From Myoxocephalus aenaeus (taxonomy: Eukaryota > Chordata > Actinopteri > Perciformes > Cottidae), in NCBI GenBank assembly GCA_038501785.1, contig JBAMJR010000243.1:670001-734000 (forward strand): DNA of 64,000 nucleotides. The letters run 5' to 3'. This document shows, piece by piece, positions 1 through 12,835 of this stretch (its first letter is position 1; each line of letters begins with the position of its first letter). A model generated the notes under the pieces. The model was given only the letters and a program-made list of their open reading frames with translations, had not been told where the DNA came from and ran no database searches. The translations under genes and the position numbers were made by a program.

Positions 1-3000
1 TAAGGAGATTCCCCAACTAACAAATACAATCAAAAAGTACAGGGTGAAAAGGCACAATAGGGCTGCAACAACTAATAGATTAAATCGATTATAAAAATAG
101 TTTGCAACGCATTTGGTTATCCATTAGCAGAAATGCACCAATACAACTTTTTAGTCCCCAAACAGAGACCTGGGCTTTGGGTATCGGCCAACCCAATCAT
201 TCTTTAATGTGTAAAGAAACATCAGGCTCAACTTAAACATCACTCAACTAACTTTGTAAAACAAAACCCAATACAATGCTAATAAATACATAGATGTCAA
301 TGTACCAAATTGTTTTGTATTTTTAAAATGGCATCTGATTGCCAGATTGGCCCATTGTCACAAAAACCTGATCCAGCTATTTGAATCCGTATCGGACCGA
401 TGTCCATATCAGTGCCTCCCTATCGATGAGTTAGTCCATGTTGTAATGGATGATGAACGCTGTGGCAGTAAACCAGCCAATGCCTTTTGTAGCTCACGTG
501 ATGAATTATAGTAAATAATGCCGTCTCTGGCATAAGCATTTGAAAAGTGTTGTGTTGAGACTAATGATACAGCAGAGAATAGTACAGTCAAACGCACAAT
601 CACAGGTTCTACTTTAAAAAGGAGCACAAATCTGCTGGAGAGCACATTTAGCTGAATTTCGCAGAAATTAGGTCAGATTCCACAGCTGTAAACATAAACA
701 TGAATAAAAAAAGTGTCTCAGTTGCAGTTATTTGAAAGACGTCAGCTGACAGGAAGTAAATATGGACCATAGCTATGCAATTTGGTTTTAACCGTATTTA
801 ATGTAACATTATGGAGTTTGGGGAATATTTCTTCAGTTGGAGACTGTCTAAAGTGGATCCTTTAAATCCTCACAGATGGCACTTAAGCATTACCTGTTCA
901 AATTAAATATTAATATAGTTTATTTACAGAGCACTTTACAAAGCAACACATCTAATAAGGATGAATAGACAATATTCAGACAGTAGATGCTGACATAGGA
1001 GGGTATTCCCTTTGCTCTTCTCTTTGCTTCTTGAAGAAAAAACACTGTGCTGCTATGCAAACTGTTGCATGGTAACATTTGTATATATCATCTATACATG
1101 GCTCTTGTGATGTGTACACACAATACCTGTATATCCTTGTTTTCCATACCATACCTGAAAACATTGGAGATCAATTTCGATTCAACAAACATTTTCATAA
1201 AACTGCCAATATTCGAACTCTTCATAGTTGTAAAAAATGTCTCCACTCATTGATGGAATATCATATGAAAATTGTAAACGCCTTCACATTATTTGGATCG
1301 GGTAGCCTACCTTCAAGTTAGATTCAAATCAATAAAGTGTGCAAAGAGAGAAACCAACCGGACTGAGGCTTGATGATGGCGGCGGAGGCAGCTCTGCTCT
1401 CTTTGCCTCCGCGGCCGTGACGAAGCTCTGAACTTGACTTTGGTGCCTTTGATGACTTTAGTGCAGGAAGCTTTGGAGGCAAAACAAAGACAACATACTG
1501 ACTTATCTACCTTTTTAAAAGGCATAACAACAGGTTTCCTACTGGAGGAATTACAATAGAAAATGGCTGCTTGTCAGTCCCTGATAAAGAGTTGATGCCG
1601 AAACATGTCAGTTTGCTTTTAGGTCGACAATGACATGACAATAAAGGCATCTTTATTCCTTAAATTTGTTGTGTATACTTAATTATCTATTTAATAGATG
1701 AGAAGACAGAAGGCAAGCCTATATAAATATAAAGGGTTAAAGTGATATGTGGCCAACATTGACTATTTTATAGTAAATAATGATTGTCTTGCGAATCAAT
1801 TAAGAGAATTTGAATTTTAGATTCCCAGTATTTGACAAACAGCCAAAGATTAAAGATAATTAAATTCTGCATAATATATAATCTAAAGATAATGAATGCA
1901 AAACGAGTCGACCTCTTGCGAGGAGTACGAGTTTGAACTTGTTCAGAACATTTGCAATTGTAGAGTTTTAATAACTTAGTTGGTCAAATTTGGACTTGCA
2001 CAGTGTAAAATAAAGAAATGTTTATTGTGTACATTAAAATGCATGACATATGATAATTAATAAGGGATATCATTATGAAGGGTGTGTAATTGTATGCATA
2101 TGAGGGTCACTGTGTTTTTATTACTGTATAATTATTCAGATGTGAAAGGATTTTAAACTAGATTTGAAACAAGATGAATGATATAGTATTGCTGAGGGTC
2201 ACACTGTACTGAGAGTGCAGAGGTCATTACACACAGGCCGTGGTTGTTTTTTTTTTTACAAGGGAGCATTTGGTTAAGAACAAAGGGGACTGGACCACTT
2301 GTGGTCTGAGGAATCTCCCTCCTGTTCTTATCAGGCACAGGACGGGGGTTCGATTTGCATTTGAACCTGCAGAGGTGAAGGGTTTCTGTGGGAGGATGAC
2401 TGTAAAGCTGTAACAGATAGAACTGAATAACAATTCCTTAGGTAAAATATGTTGTTAGTAAACACAGGAGGGCGGAGTGAGGACTTCAGGTATCGGAAAA
2501 CATGAATGTTATGGAGCCATCTTCAAAACCTGCGCCAAAGAGAGACTCCGCCCCTGTGGGACTTTTAGCCAATCGCATGCCGTAGATTTGAACCAATGAG
2601 GCGAATGAGCTGGGATGTTAAAACCAGATTATAGATTCCTGTTTGAGGTCTTGGAGCTGAAGCGAGACAGGAACGGTCAGAGACCCTCAGCTGAGTAATG
2701 TATACTGTATCACCATTTGAACTTTAATTAAACCGTTTATTATGACTCTTTGATTTCTGTATTTTTTTCTCTGCCATGAGCACCCGAGGTTCTACGAATA
2801 CTCTTTACAATCCAAGCACTCGGCGTAATAAAACGTTATAAACAGATTATTACACTGTTTAGGGGAAATATTTATGTTTAACCTACAATTTATTTTTGAC
2901 AAATTGTAGATCAAAAAGTATCCTCTGGTCTGCACTTAGTCCTCACATATAATGGCCATTTGCATAAGTAATCACATAGGTCTATCGTTTTATTATGTTA

Positions 3001-3157
3001 CAGTCTATGCACACAGGTGTGTTCTACCATATGATTCACTCTGTACTTCCACTCTCACATCATCACAGATAAATTACAAGACCATTTTAAAAGATTAGCC
3101 AGTCATTTTGGATACATTTCACTGCTTGACGCTCATCGGCACAACAAGTGGACTTAC
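1..3157. other. No gene recognised; AT-rich flanking DNA
   Basis: I see no supported exon here. A short GC-rich island at 1375-1425 has open frames on both strands (a plus frame reading ELDFGAFDDFSAGSFGG and a Lys/Ser-rich minus frame), but neither has convincing splice sites. If the minus-strand exon at 3158-3496 is real, its downstream exons would lie here or beyond the left edge. Confidence 0.5.
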
Positions 3158-3496
3158 TTGGGCTTTTTCTCCTGTTGAGGACACTACAGAGTCTGCAGTG
3201 GGAGTCCGGTCCTCTGAGCGCGCAGCAGCAGAGAGTCTCCCTCGGACCTGTGGGCCAGTCAGTGAGTCCAGAAAGTGGCTGCCAGGAGTCGCCATCAGTC
3301 TCCCAGAAGCTGCTGCTGCTCGTTTGCTGCTGAGCGCAGCATCAGTGCTGAGGATGGCTGAGCTGTGGAAGGGAGTGATCTTCACCTGGTGGCCACTCGG
3401 TGCTGCTTGTCCCTTTGCAGCACCGGGGGTCCCCGAGGAATGACTGGAGGGTCTTCTAGCTCGTCCAGGCAGCTCACTGGCTCCACTGTGATCCAT
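3158..3496 (-). CDS. Possible first coding exon of an unidentified minus-strand gene (partial)
   Basis: On the minus strand an ATG in good Kozak context (GCGATGG) opens 113 codons that run exactly in phase 0 into AA|GTAAGT, a perfect 5' splice site (plus-strand ACTTAC at 3152-3157). The product starts MDHSGASELPGRARRPSSHS and is rich in Ser, Ala, Pro, Thr and basic residues, with no domain, signal peptide or membrane segment that I recognise. A CpG-rich stretch follows upstream at 3.6-4.0 kb, where a promoter would be expected. The opposite strand is also open for 111 codons, so this could be a chance frame in GC-rich DNA. No downstream exon was found in the window. Confidence 0.3.
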
Positions 3497-3599
3497 CGCG
3501 GTCCTGAAGCCAGTCAGACTGGGGGAGGCTCAGCACAGCGGCACCTGAGAAGTTTTAACAAGTTTTACTACCCTCTCTAAAACAAAGTCATAACACACG

Positions 3600-4080
3600 C
3601 TCACAGGTAAAAGCCCCCTGTCCGCGCTGGCGCTATTAAACAGTGCACACAGTGCGTCTATGTGCAGTAGTGCCCCGAGACCAAAGTTATCACATCTTTG
3701 CGTGACAATGGCTTAAACATGGAGAACAGGCACAGCTGTGCGCGGCGGAGCAGCAGACGCGGGGACTCGCATGAGCGCGTGAGCCGCTTACAAACATCCG
3801 CGAGCGTTTCAACGAGTGAACAAAAAGTTGAAGCAGCAGAGTTTCATCCTACCAGGTCCAGTTCCGTGTGGAGCGAGATTCGAGCGAAGTGTGGAGCGAG
3901 GGACGGGACCACAGGACGGGACAGGAAGACACGAGTTCTCACTTCCGCTCCAGCACGTGACGCAGTGCGCGCCGCGGACGCGTCCTCGTGGGTTCGGAAA
4001 GACTTTACCAGAAGATAACTGTCTGCGATAAGGACAACAATAACAGGTTTAGTTTGTAATGCCAATGTGAGCCGCGGACA
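3600..4080. promoter_or_regulatory. CpG-rich island, candidate promoter
   Basis: CG dinucleotides are frequent here (GCGCGGCGGAGC, GCGCGCCGCGGACGCGTCC), in contrast to the AT-rich DNA on both sides. It lies 5' of the possible minus-strand exon at 3158-3496 and could be its promoter. No gene was found leaving it on the plus strand. Confidence 0.4.
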
Positions 4081-4649
4081 TTGGACACATTTAAAACAAC
4101 GGACGGTACTATAGAAGATTTCTTTCGCGGGTAAAAAAATAGGATTAATGCAACAACGGAAGTAGGAAACAGAGAGTGCTCTTGCCGCCAGCTGATATTT
4201 GGCACAACTTATTTATACACACACAGTATATGGTATTTGTTTTGGGCATAAATGAAAAGACTATTAACCAAATATAAAATTCATCTTGAAAAGATATATG
4301 TTCGAGGTCTCAATGTTCCACTCAAGTGATAATGATCTGAACAAGATTTGTCAAGAGAAATTGAAATCTAACAGAAATAAAAGAAATAGACAGCTTTAAA
4401 AACATGGTTTAACTAATTAATTGGTGTGTTTATGCATTAATGTGCATGTTTATGCATTAATATTCTACTAATAATTGGCTAAAATATATATTAGGCGTCA
4501 TGCATACACTTAACTGTTGATGGTCTACTTTTGCAGAACTTGTATAGTCAAGCATACAATGACAAATATATGGGACCTTTTTCCTGAGCTCATTTACAAA
4601 AGCTGTTAAAAGAAGTTAAAACAATTACCAAACAAAATGTATTATGGAA

Positions 4650-4860
4650 ACCGTAGGTTTTGTTTCCCACTAAATTTATCAGCAGTGCTGTTGCCTCAAA
4701 GCGACAAGGGTCCCGGCTTGAACCTGCTGGCTGGTCCCAATGAGTTGAATTTGCATGTTCTCAAGTTTTGTCCCATAATCCCAAAACATTTTTTAGTGTG
4801 TGTGATAGACATCAGGGAGGATTTGCTCCAGCCTCCTTAAAGGAATTGATGGATGGATAA
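4650..4860 (+). repeat. Degraded tRNA-type SINE-like repeat
   Basis: The stretch has recognisable pieces of a common fish dispersed repeat: GTTGCCTCAAAGCGACAAGG, CCCGGCTTGAACC (B-box-like), TTTGCATGTTCTC and CTCCAGCCTCC, then a GGATGGATAAAG tail. It is strongly diverged. Confidence 0.5.
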
Positions 4861-5234
4861 AGAACAGGTTTTGAGCATATTTAAAGTCATGGACTTTGTT
4901 CTGCGGAGCGTGGTACACCAACACAACACCCATGTACTGTAAGGGCTTCTTTTAATCTGAGGAGACAGGCATGAATTGACTGGATAAATTACATTCAAAT
5001 TGTGTACATTTGTATTGTTCATATTTGCCTCTCAATCCACAATGACCACAGGTTTCTTTGTGGCGTTCGCTGTCACATAAATCATTCATCGGCTTCCTGT
5101 GGTGTTCAAGGCTATAAGGTTATGTACTGTCATTGTACAACAGGGTTGTGTCATAAAGTCCCATTTTACTACATAAGAAAAATACACAAAAACTGAGCAA
5201 AACTACAGGAACTATATTACATATGGAGGGTGGA

Positions 5235-5238
5235 CCCC

Positions 5239-5269
<31 letters not shown>

Positions 5270-5276
5270 ACACACA
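5235..5276 (+). repeat. C-run joined to (CA)n microsatellite
   Basis: About 20 cytosines are followed directly by about 11 CA units. Confidence 0.95.
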
Positions 5277-6060
5277 AAACAGCATGGTTGGGAAAAATGT
5301 TGATGTTCACAAAATGTTATCTTAGTCATGCACATCAATAGGTTCCACCAGTGCTAATGTCAGTACTTGGTCATCACTGCTTACAGCCTAATTAGATATA
5401 ATATGGCTTGTCTTTGTACAAGGAAGGGTGTTGTACTAATCGGATGTTGCGTATGATGGTCCCCGCTGGTTCTTGGCTGAAAGGAGCTCCGGCTATGAAG
5501 TGAACACGGGGCTAACACTCAACATCTCTATGGCGTTATATGTGAAAATAAGTTGCAATGGTTTATCTATCCACCAGATGGAGCAGTAATCATCGAAGCT
5601 GACGCTGCTTACTGCAGCCTGGTATTAAATTATGAGGAAGTGTGCTTCCCACACAGTGCATAGTCTACTTTGAATGGTTGTTGTTGTCATTATATGATCA
5701 TATCATGATGATGCTAAAGCTTTTTGTAAAATACTGAGAGATTGTTGTATAAAATAGCTGAAGAGACAGGCCTGAAAAGATGCTTTCTTTTCGAGCTTTG
5801 CCTGTCTGGTTCTATTGTCTTAATCCATTGGTACATTGGTAGGCCTCCCAAGTACATTAAGTCACATATAGCAATACCTACCATTCCAACATGTACATTA
5901 ACATTATACATGCTTTAACGTGTAGTACTATTACTCACAGAATACCTTTTGTGTCACCTTGTTACACTGCAAAACCACCTTCTCTGCAAATAACCATGTG
6001 TTTTTTTTTTCAGTTTCCAGAAATGGATTTCTGAATTATGACTTACTGCAACTGTATTAC

Positions 6061-6850
6061 TTAACATATATCATTCAAACAAATATGAATACTCAAATTA
6101 GCATTAGCTATGTTTTTGATGAACTCAAACACTTTCATTTCCATTCCCTTCTTTCTCAGGTGTTTAACGCTAGGTTTCCCTAACTCATTGTATGTAAGGA
6201 TACATCTTGGTTGGCGTGTTCTTGTAGAACGTCTGACTCTCTCAGATTCATAGTCGTCCTCTGAAGACACTGCATCCTCTTCCTACACTTGGTATTCTTC
6301 CTCGCTTGAACTCTCAGAGTCTCCATGGTAAGTCTGAGCCTTTATCTTTACCTTCTTCTGTTCTTTATTTCTTACTTTCTGATATTTGGTGCTCTGTACA
6401 TCCTCTGTACATTGTCCTCTTTCACCAGCTTTTCACATGTTTTCCTGTGCAATGTTAGAGGCCTCCTGCGTTGACTCTCGCCATTTCTCAGCGTATCTAG
6501 CATGAGACTGTGGATTTGCTTGTTCTCTGGGAAACATCAGATCAATGGGCAATGTAGGCTCTCTACCAAACAGCAGGAAAAAAGAGGAAAATCCTGTTGC
6601 TTCATGGGCAGTGGAGTTGTATGCATGAACCACTTTGTTCAAATAGTCTTTCCAGTTAGGTTTTTGTGTCTCTTCTCGTGTCCGAAGCATACTCAATAAC
6701 GTTCTGTTCAGACAATGTTCCTTGGAGTTTTTTAAATAAATAATATCCCCTAGAACCATTGTAGCTTGGGGGAACATTTTCATTAAAAAAATAAAATAAA
6801 TAGAATAGAACCAAACCGAATTTAGGGAGCAAAATGTACGTCTCAAACAC
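6061..6850 (-). pseudogene. Ty3/gypsy retrotransposon integrase remnant
   Basis: Read on the minus strand, 6850-6433 gives an integrase core end (NWKDYLNKVVHAYNSTAHEA, then FLLFGREPTLPIDLMFPREQ), typical of gypsy-type pol. After a break, 6270-6061 gives the pol C-terminus with RRSTRTRQPRCILTYNELGK, another gypsy hallmark. The two parts are in different frames with stops between them. No LTR, protease, RT or gag was found around it, so this is a dead fragment. Confidence 0.8.
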
Positions 6851-6952
6851 ATAAATCGCTACATTTTAGAGTGAAGACTTGGTTTAAAGTCAGGGTAAGT
6901 CTCAAGGAAATGAATGTAAGTCAATGTTATGTAACAACGGGATTGAAGCGCG

Positions 6953-6954
<2 letters not shown>

Positions 6955-7037
<83 letters not shown>
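6955..7037 (+). repeat. (TG)n microsatellite, about 41 units
   Basis: Uninterrupted TG repeat. It is translated only as Cys-Val repeats and is not coding. Confidence 0.98.
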
Positions 7038-7039
<2 letters not shown>

Positions 7040-7199
7040 CAGGCTGTACGTCCACCTTGTTGCAGCTCCTCCTCATCACCAGCAGAGGTCAATAAAAGCT
7101 TGCTTTGTTTGTCGTGGAGACACTGAGACAGTTGGAAAAACTCTCTCACCTGGAATGCAAAAGAAGGAGGGCAAGGTCAACAGGGTAAACTAATCAGCT

Positions 7200-7995
7200 G
7201 TTTTTACATAATACAAAAAAACACTGTGACCTACCTGAATGACTATCGCCACGTGGCACTCACCCCAATAGTGATGAAGTGTTTCGAGAGAATAGTCATC
7301 CCAGACACCGTAGACCCGCTGCTGTTTGCGTGTCGCCAGAACCGGTCCACTGACGATGCAGTCAACAACGTCATCCACACAACCCTCACACACTTGGAGG
7401 GCAAGGACACTTATGCAGGATTGCTCTTCATAGACTTCACCTCAGAATTCAACACGGTCAAAAACTCCTCACTCTTAGTCTGACACCTGCCCTCTGCAAC
7501 TGGGTCTGAACTTTCTCTCTCAGTCAGAGTTGGCAACCGCACATCTGACACAAGAAGTGTGAGCACAGGGACCCCCCAGGGCTGTGTGCTGAGTCCCCTG
7601 CTGTACACCCTCTTCACATACGACTGTGTGGCCTCCCAGGAAAACACCAGCATCATCCAGTGTGCGGATGATACGACGGTCATTGGACTGATCACTAGTG
7701 GGGCTGAGACGGCGTACAGAAGAGAGGTGGAGGAACTGGTGGCCTGGTGTCGGGATAATGATCTCTCCTTGAACGCAGACAAGACCAAGGAGATGCTTAT
7801 TGACCCAAGGAGGAAGAGGATGCAGAACACATCACTACATAGATGAGACAGAGGTGGAAAACCTTTGAGCGAGGACCTCACCTGGTCTCACAGCGCCCTG
7901 CAGAACATTACAAAGGCCCAGCAGCGACTGTATTTCCTGAGAAGGCTGAGTAAGTTTGGCATACCACCCAAAATTCTGAGCAACTATTATCGACA
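7200..7995 (+). pseudogene. Non-LTR retrotransposon (L2/Maui-like LINE) reverse transcriptase fragment
   Basis: Plus-strand pieces of one RT: LNDYRHVALTPIVMKCFERI, then a FIDFTSEFNTV palm motif (7226-7480), STGTPQGCVLSPLLYTLFT and CADDTTVIGLI, the catalytic A/YADD-type box (7559-7846), and KAQQRLYFLRRLSKFGIPPK (7865-7980). Frames change between pieces and there are stops, so it is inactive. The 5' part is missing and the 3' end is interrupted by the MITE at 7996. Confidence 0.82.
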
Positions 7996-8538
7996 TACAC
8001 TACCGTTCAAAAGTTTGGGGTCACCCAGACACATTTTCAGTTTCTTCGCAATTTCCTGCATGGAATAGCCTTCATTTCTAAGAACAAGAACAGACTTGTG
8101 AGTTTCACATGAAAGTTCTCTTTTTCTGGCCATTTTGAGAGTATACCCACAAATGTGATGCTCCAGATACTCAACTAGCTCAAAGGAAGGCCAGTTTTAT
8201 AGCTTCTCTCACCAGCAGAACTGTTTTCAGCTCTGCTAACATAATTGCACAAGGGTTTTCAAGGGTTTTCTAATCCTCCATTAGTCTTCTATGCGATGAG
8301 CAAACACAATGTACCATTACAACACTGGAGTGATAGTTGCTGGAAATGGGCCTCTATACACCTATGTAGTTATTTCATTAAAAACCAGACGTTTCCACCT
8401 AGAATAGTCATTTACCACATTAACAATGTATAGTGTATTTCTGATTAATTTAATATTATCTTCATTGAAAAAAACAGTGCTTTTCTTTGAAAAATAAGGA
8501 CATTTCTAAGTGACCCCAAACTTTTGAACGGTAGTGTA
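7996..8538. mobile_element. Tc1/mariner-derived MITE inserted in the LINE fragment
   Basis: It begins TACACTACCGTTCAAAAGTT and ends with its reverse complement, extended to about 40 bp of imperfect TIR including GGGGTCAC; TA dinucleotides flank it. On the minus strand just inside the left TIR, about 8133-8030 encodes MARKRELSCETHKSVLVLRN and EGYSMQEIAKKL, the N-terminal helix-turn-helix of a Tc1 transposase. The rest of the transposase is gone, so this is an internally deleted derivative. Confidence 0.88.
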
Positions 8539-8689
8539 TATAAACTACAGGAAGGTTGAAGTGATGTTAGAGTATTAATTAATGCAACTACTCTGGGACA
8601 AAATGAATACAGTTGGAAGTAATTTAGTACTACATTAGGTAAAAAATACCAGTACAAGGCCACTAAATATTCTCTGCAGACATACTTTA

Positions 8690-8725
8690 AAATCACAAAT
8701 ATACAGTACTGTATATTTGTGATTT
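8690..8725. repeat. Perfect 36-bp palindrome
   Basis: AAATCACAAATATACAGT is followed directly by its exact reverse complement (18-bp arms, no spacer). Confidence 0.95.
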
Positions 8726-9144
8726 GCCTATAGTATTATTATTATTTTTTTATTATGCAAGAAGCTTGGTGGAATGATCACGTTAACTAACTAGCCAGCT
8801 GTCCACCAGTTAGCTAACTAAGCTAGCTTGTTAAAGCTACCATGCTGAAATGCTACACTGATTACAGAAAATGAACCCAAAGTTGTCACTCATCTGGCCT
8901 TTCCTACGCGAGCCAGCGTGTAGAATTTATATATTCTTTAAAAGGCACTATAACATTACAAATCCATTTTATAAAAGCACATTTTAATTAAATGGATTGA
9001 TATTTCTGGACCAGCTTTTTTTTTATCTCAGCCAAAAAGACGACAAAGGTTTTTTTAGCACAGAAAAACTGCAGCAAATTCATGTTTGATGTTTGCAACA
9101 CAGAGGATGCTGAGGACTGACATCCTTAAAGGCAAAACCAAGAT

Positions 9145-9176
<32 letters not shown>

Positions 9177-9645
9177 GCAGCACACGACTATGGCTCTGTT
9201 TTGATGGCTCCCCTTCTTTCCGCCATCTCCCCTTTGGCCCTTTTTGTTGTGGCGGGGCCTGCCAGAGGTCACAGAGGGTCATGCCAGAATGAGAGAGAAC
9301 GAGGCTTAATGCCTTCAAACCCCACTAATAACCCCCACTGCGCCCCCCTCCCTCCTCCTCCAGGGCCATATTTCATAGAGGCTGCTTCCATCCACGCGTC
9401 TGGTCTGCATTAAAATGTACACATGTGGTCTCGGTTTTGAGACGTGCGGCCGACACGATCCCATAACCAGCCGAATGAAAAATGGATTTCTCAGGCAGCG
9501 CATTAAGGTAGATCTTTGTTCAGGGTTTCACAGGAGGTATCGTAACGACAGGAAGTCGCATGATCAAGTCGCATGATCAAGCCCTTCGTTGTGAGTATCG
9601 CTGCGATGTGGAGCAGATAGCGTACGTTAGATGTTTCAGCTCAGA

Positions 9646-9648
<3 letters not shown>

Positions 9649-9697
<49 letters not shown>
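9649..9697 (+). repeat. (AT)n microsatellite
   Basis: Uninterrupted AT repeat of about 24 units. Confidence 0.98.
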
Positions 9698-9700
<3 letters not shown>

Positions 9701-11069
9701 TATATATACTATATACTTTATCAGTATATCAGACGTTTCTTTTATGGCTGGATGTTACCGTAAAAAGTGAGATGACTTTTTCTGTCCTTGACTAAGATTT
9801 ACACTCCGGGCTCTCATACAATGGTTCAGTGTTTAGTCCAGGGACACATGGCGGTTGATAGACACATTGGTTGTGGCAGAGATTTCGACCTGCGACCTTT
9901 TTTTTGTATGACCGGACAATCTATTTAACCACCAGACCACCCTGCAACTCCAAACAGCGCACTGGATACTTTAATAAGGTCTCTTAAAGTCTCGTGATAT
10001 TATATATTTTCTACGAATCGAATTAAAAAGAACAAAACCATGAGTATTGTGTGTGTAATCAAAACAGTGAACAGCCGTTTTAGGCAATTACTGTCCCTTC
10101 GTAAGAGAAAGCAATGTCACCACCGGGTCTATTTAGCTGTCCTGCAGCTTTCAATCACATCACATGATTTTCAAGGTGGTGTTGCCAATGATGGAATTGT
10201 ACCTGTTGAAATATCCCATTTTGTCGCAATCCCAAGTTCCCTCTTGAGCTTGGAGACAGCCGTAGACGTTCTGGAGCTTTCCATCATCATATCACATGAT
10301 CTTCATCTGTTTTTAAACACATCTCATGGGACAAAGGGGCTTACAAGGGCAGGCCACGGATATCAGAACGTATTGAGAGTTGGATCCAACGTTGGTTTTA
10401 GATTTAATGACAATAACAAAAATATAGACAGCTTTGGGGAAATGTTGAGATAACACCAGGGAACCTCACATCTTAACATGTGACGTCTACATTGACACCT
10501 TCAGGGGAATAAATGGGCTGCCTTTAAATTCCTTTTAAATACAGGAAACACTCTCCAAAAAGCAAGATAACACACTTACAGTAACCATGAGGGGGAACTT
10601 AGTCATATCAGTGCTACACTCTGCTTCCCTTCAATCACCTGAAACCAACAGGGAGACGTTTCTCACCTCATGGAGCTTCACTGAGCATGAATACGGGAAC
10701 ACACACAGCCACTTGTGTTCAAACTGCGAGATAAAGTCCTTTTCTGGCAAGTCAAAAAGTGTGTCTTAAGATTTATAAAAGAATTGATTCGCTGAACACC
10801 TCTTTATAATATAAAGTCAATCCAGATATCTTTAGTCAAAAGTTCAAGTCCAGTTTCAAGTTTTGATTTGTTTTGAAGGCGAGTCTGAAAGTCAACCATG
10901 CAACTTAAAAGCAGAGTTAAGACATTTTAGGAAATATGGATATCTTCTGCTGTCAGGCAAATAGGATTATGGGTAATTCCTAACAAGTGCACATCAGAAC
11001 ATACACCTTGCGTTAAATGAGGAGATTGAGACCACTGTCGCGTCTGTACGATAAATATGACGCTAGAGC

Positions 11070-11345
11070 CAGTAGATTACTAGCTTAGCTTAGTTTAGCA
11101 CAAAGACTGGAAACGGGAGGAAGCAGCTAGCATGGTTCTGAAAAAAGGGAACAAAATCTGACAGAAAAGTGCAAAAACAACAACAGTTCCCCATTTCAAT
11201 TTTATTTTTACACGAGATATGATGTGTTAATGCGTGAGCTGTAGAGCTGCTTGTTGGACAATTTTAGATTTGTCCTTTTTCCAGTCTTTGCTAAGCTAAC
11301 TGACCGCAGGCAGCTAAATAGTTAGCGTGCAGCTGTGAAAGTTAC
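11070..11345 (+). repeat. Dispersed fish repeat with the TAGCTTAGCTTAG..CACAAAGACTGG motif, copy 1
   Basis: Contains TAGCTTAGCTTAGTTTAGCA, CAAAGACTGGAAACGGGAGG and, further on, GCTAAGCTAACTGACCGCAGG. The same ordered motifs recur near 35 kb and, inverted, at 14.7-14.96 kb. Confidence 0.7.
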
Positions 11346-12689
11346 GGATGTCCACATCAAGTTCTTTAATATTAGGTATCTGCCAATGCCGAGTTCTATC
11401 TGATGCTGATATTGACCTTAATATTGATTATCTGACAGAAATAAGAAAGGAGTAGAACGGACATTGAACTGTTTCCTGTGGTCTTTTGACTCATACAAAA
11501 TAAATTGCCAATTGTTGTTAGTTGTTACACATCAGTTGTTTTAATGCTACAATGGTTCCAGAAAAGACATACAAAGTTCGTCACTCATCTATTGACAGCA
11601 ATGATCTTTCCTTCACTGTGACAAGAGTGTTTGGATGAAGCATTAAGTTGATAAATTTTACAAATTTACTCTGGCTCCATGCACTTAATGATGTTAATAC
11701 TCCACTGCTCGTCAGTGAGTCAGTGTCTCGCTGTCAATCGCTTTTGTTTATACGGAAGTTAACCCGATACAACGGTCAAAATGGTAACAGTATATGTGAA
11801 AATGGCCGCTGTTTTGACCATCCAAAAACAGTCTACAGTCAGTCAACAGTGCCTTGCTCAAAGGCACATTAGCCGTGGGAATGAAGACAGTATATGCTCA
11901 GATTTATCACACTGCTCCAGGATTTAAACCAACAATCTTGAGGACACACGCTCTCTTTTACATCCTCTACTTTATCGTCACATTCAAGTCTTTAAAAACT
12001 ACTATAATATAAAATGTGTGAGATGATGTGTGTTTTGATGTCTCGAGAGTTAACCAAGTCAAGTTGTTGGCATGAACAACCACCATCACACACAAATAAA
12101 CACACACACGTGAACTTCAGTTTTTTTTTTTGCATTTCCACCAAAAAGGAAAACATGGAGCTCCATGTGATGATCTGCACGCGTGATAAACAGATTCCAT
12201 TCATATCGGACCAACAGCTGCTGCTTCAGGACCAGATGGAAACCACTAAATCTTTCCATCTGAAGATTTCAGCTTGGCTGACAAGACAAAGAGATCGTTA
12301 GATGAAAGCCTGGCAGTAACTTGCAGCTGTCAGATTGTTGCGTTTTAAACAAATAAAAATGAGTACATGGATATTGAATGAAAGGTGTTGCCCACAGACT
12401 GTAGATGAGTTCAAACACAGGACTTGCAACACAATGGTGTCACCATTGTCCGGAGGAGTTTTTTTTGGGGGTTCATGGACTTTTGACATTATAGTCATAT
12501 CTATATCTTTACTACATATACTATTACTACATATACTATTACTATGTAGTAAATTAATAGTATAAACTACAAAACATATGATGATCTTATAGAATATGAA
12601 GCATATGTAGATTCATGTAGATTTCAAAACATGCAACATACACATCAATGCAGCAGATATATGAATCCAGAAGCATCAGATATAACTAA

Positions 12690-12835
12690 AACATTTTACA
12701 TTTTACTTTAAGTACTTTAGGTAAAGTTGCTACTTAAATAATTTTACTTTTAGTGGAGGATTTTCACAGTGCGGTATCAGTACTTTTACTTAAGTAAAGG
12801 ATCTGAATACTTCTTCCAAACGGTCCAGGTCACCA
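12690..12835 (+). repeat. Dispersed repeat with TACTTTTACTTAAGTAAAGG
   Basis: ACTTTAAGTACTTTAGGTAA, then TAGTGGAGG and TACTTTTACTTAAGTAAAGG followed by ATCTGAATACTTCTTCC, a recurrent teleost repeat sequence. Related text occurs in the hAT-like element at 44.6-46 kb. Confidence 0.65.

Noticed and set aside
2460..2830. Possible LTR (GGCGGAGTGAGG to CTGTATTTTTTTC, with AATTAAACC)
   Set aside because: It has some LTR-like features but no terminal TG..CA pair, primer site or target duplication could be fixed.
6924..7193. Frames encoding long Cys-Val runs
   Set aside because: They are translations of the (TG)n microsatellite.
10040..10453. 137-codon plus-strand open frame
   Set aside because: No domain, no coding bias I can see, no splice context, and two similar TCACATGAT phrases suggest repeated non-coding DNA.
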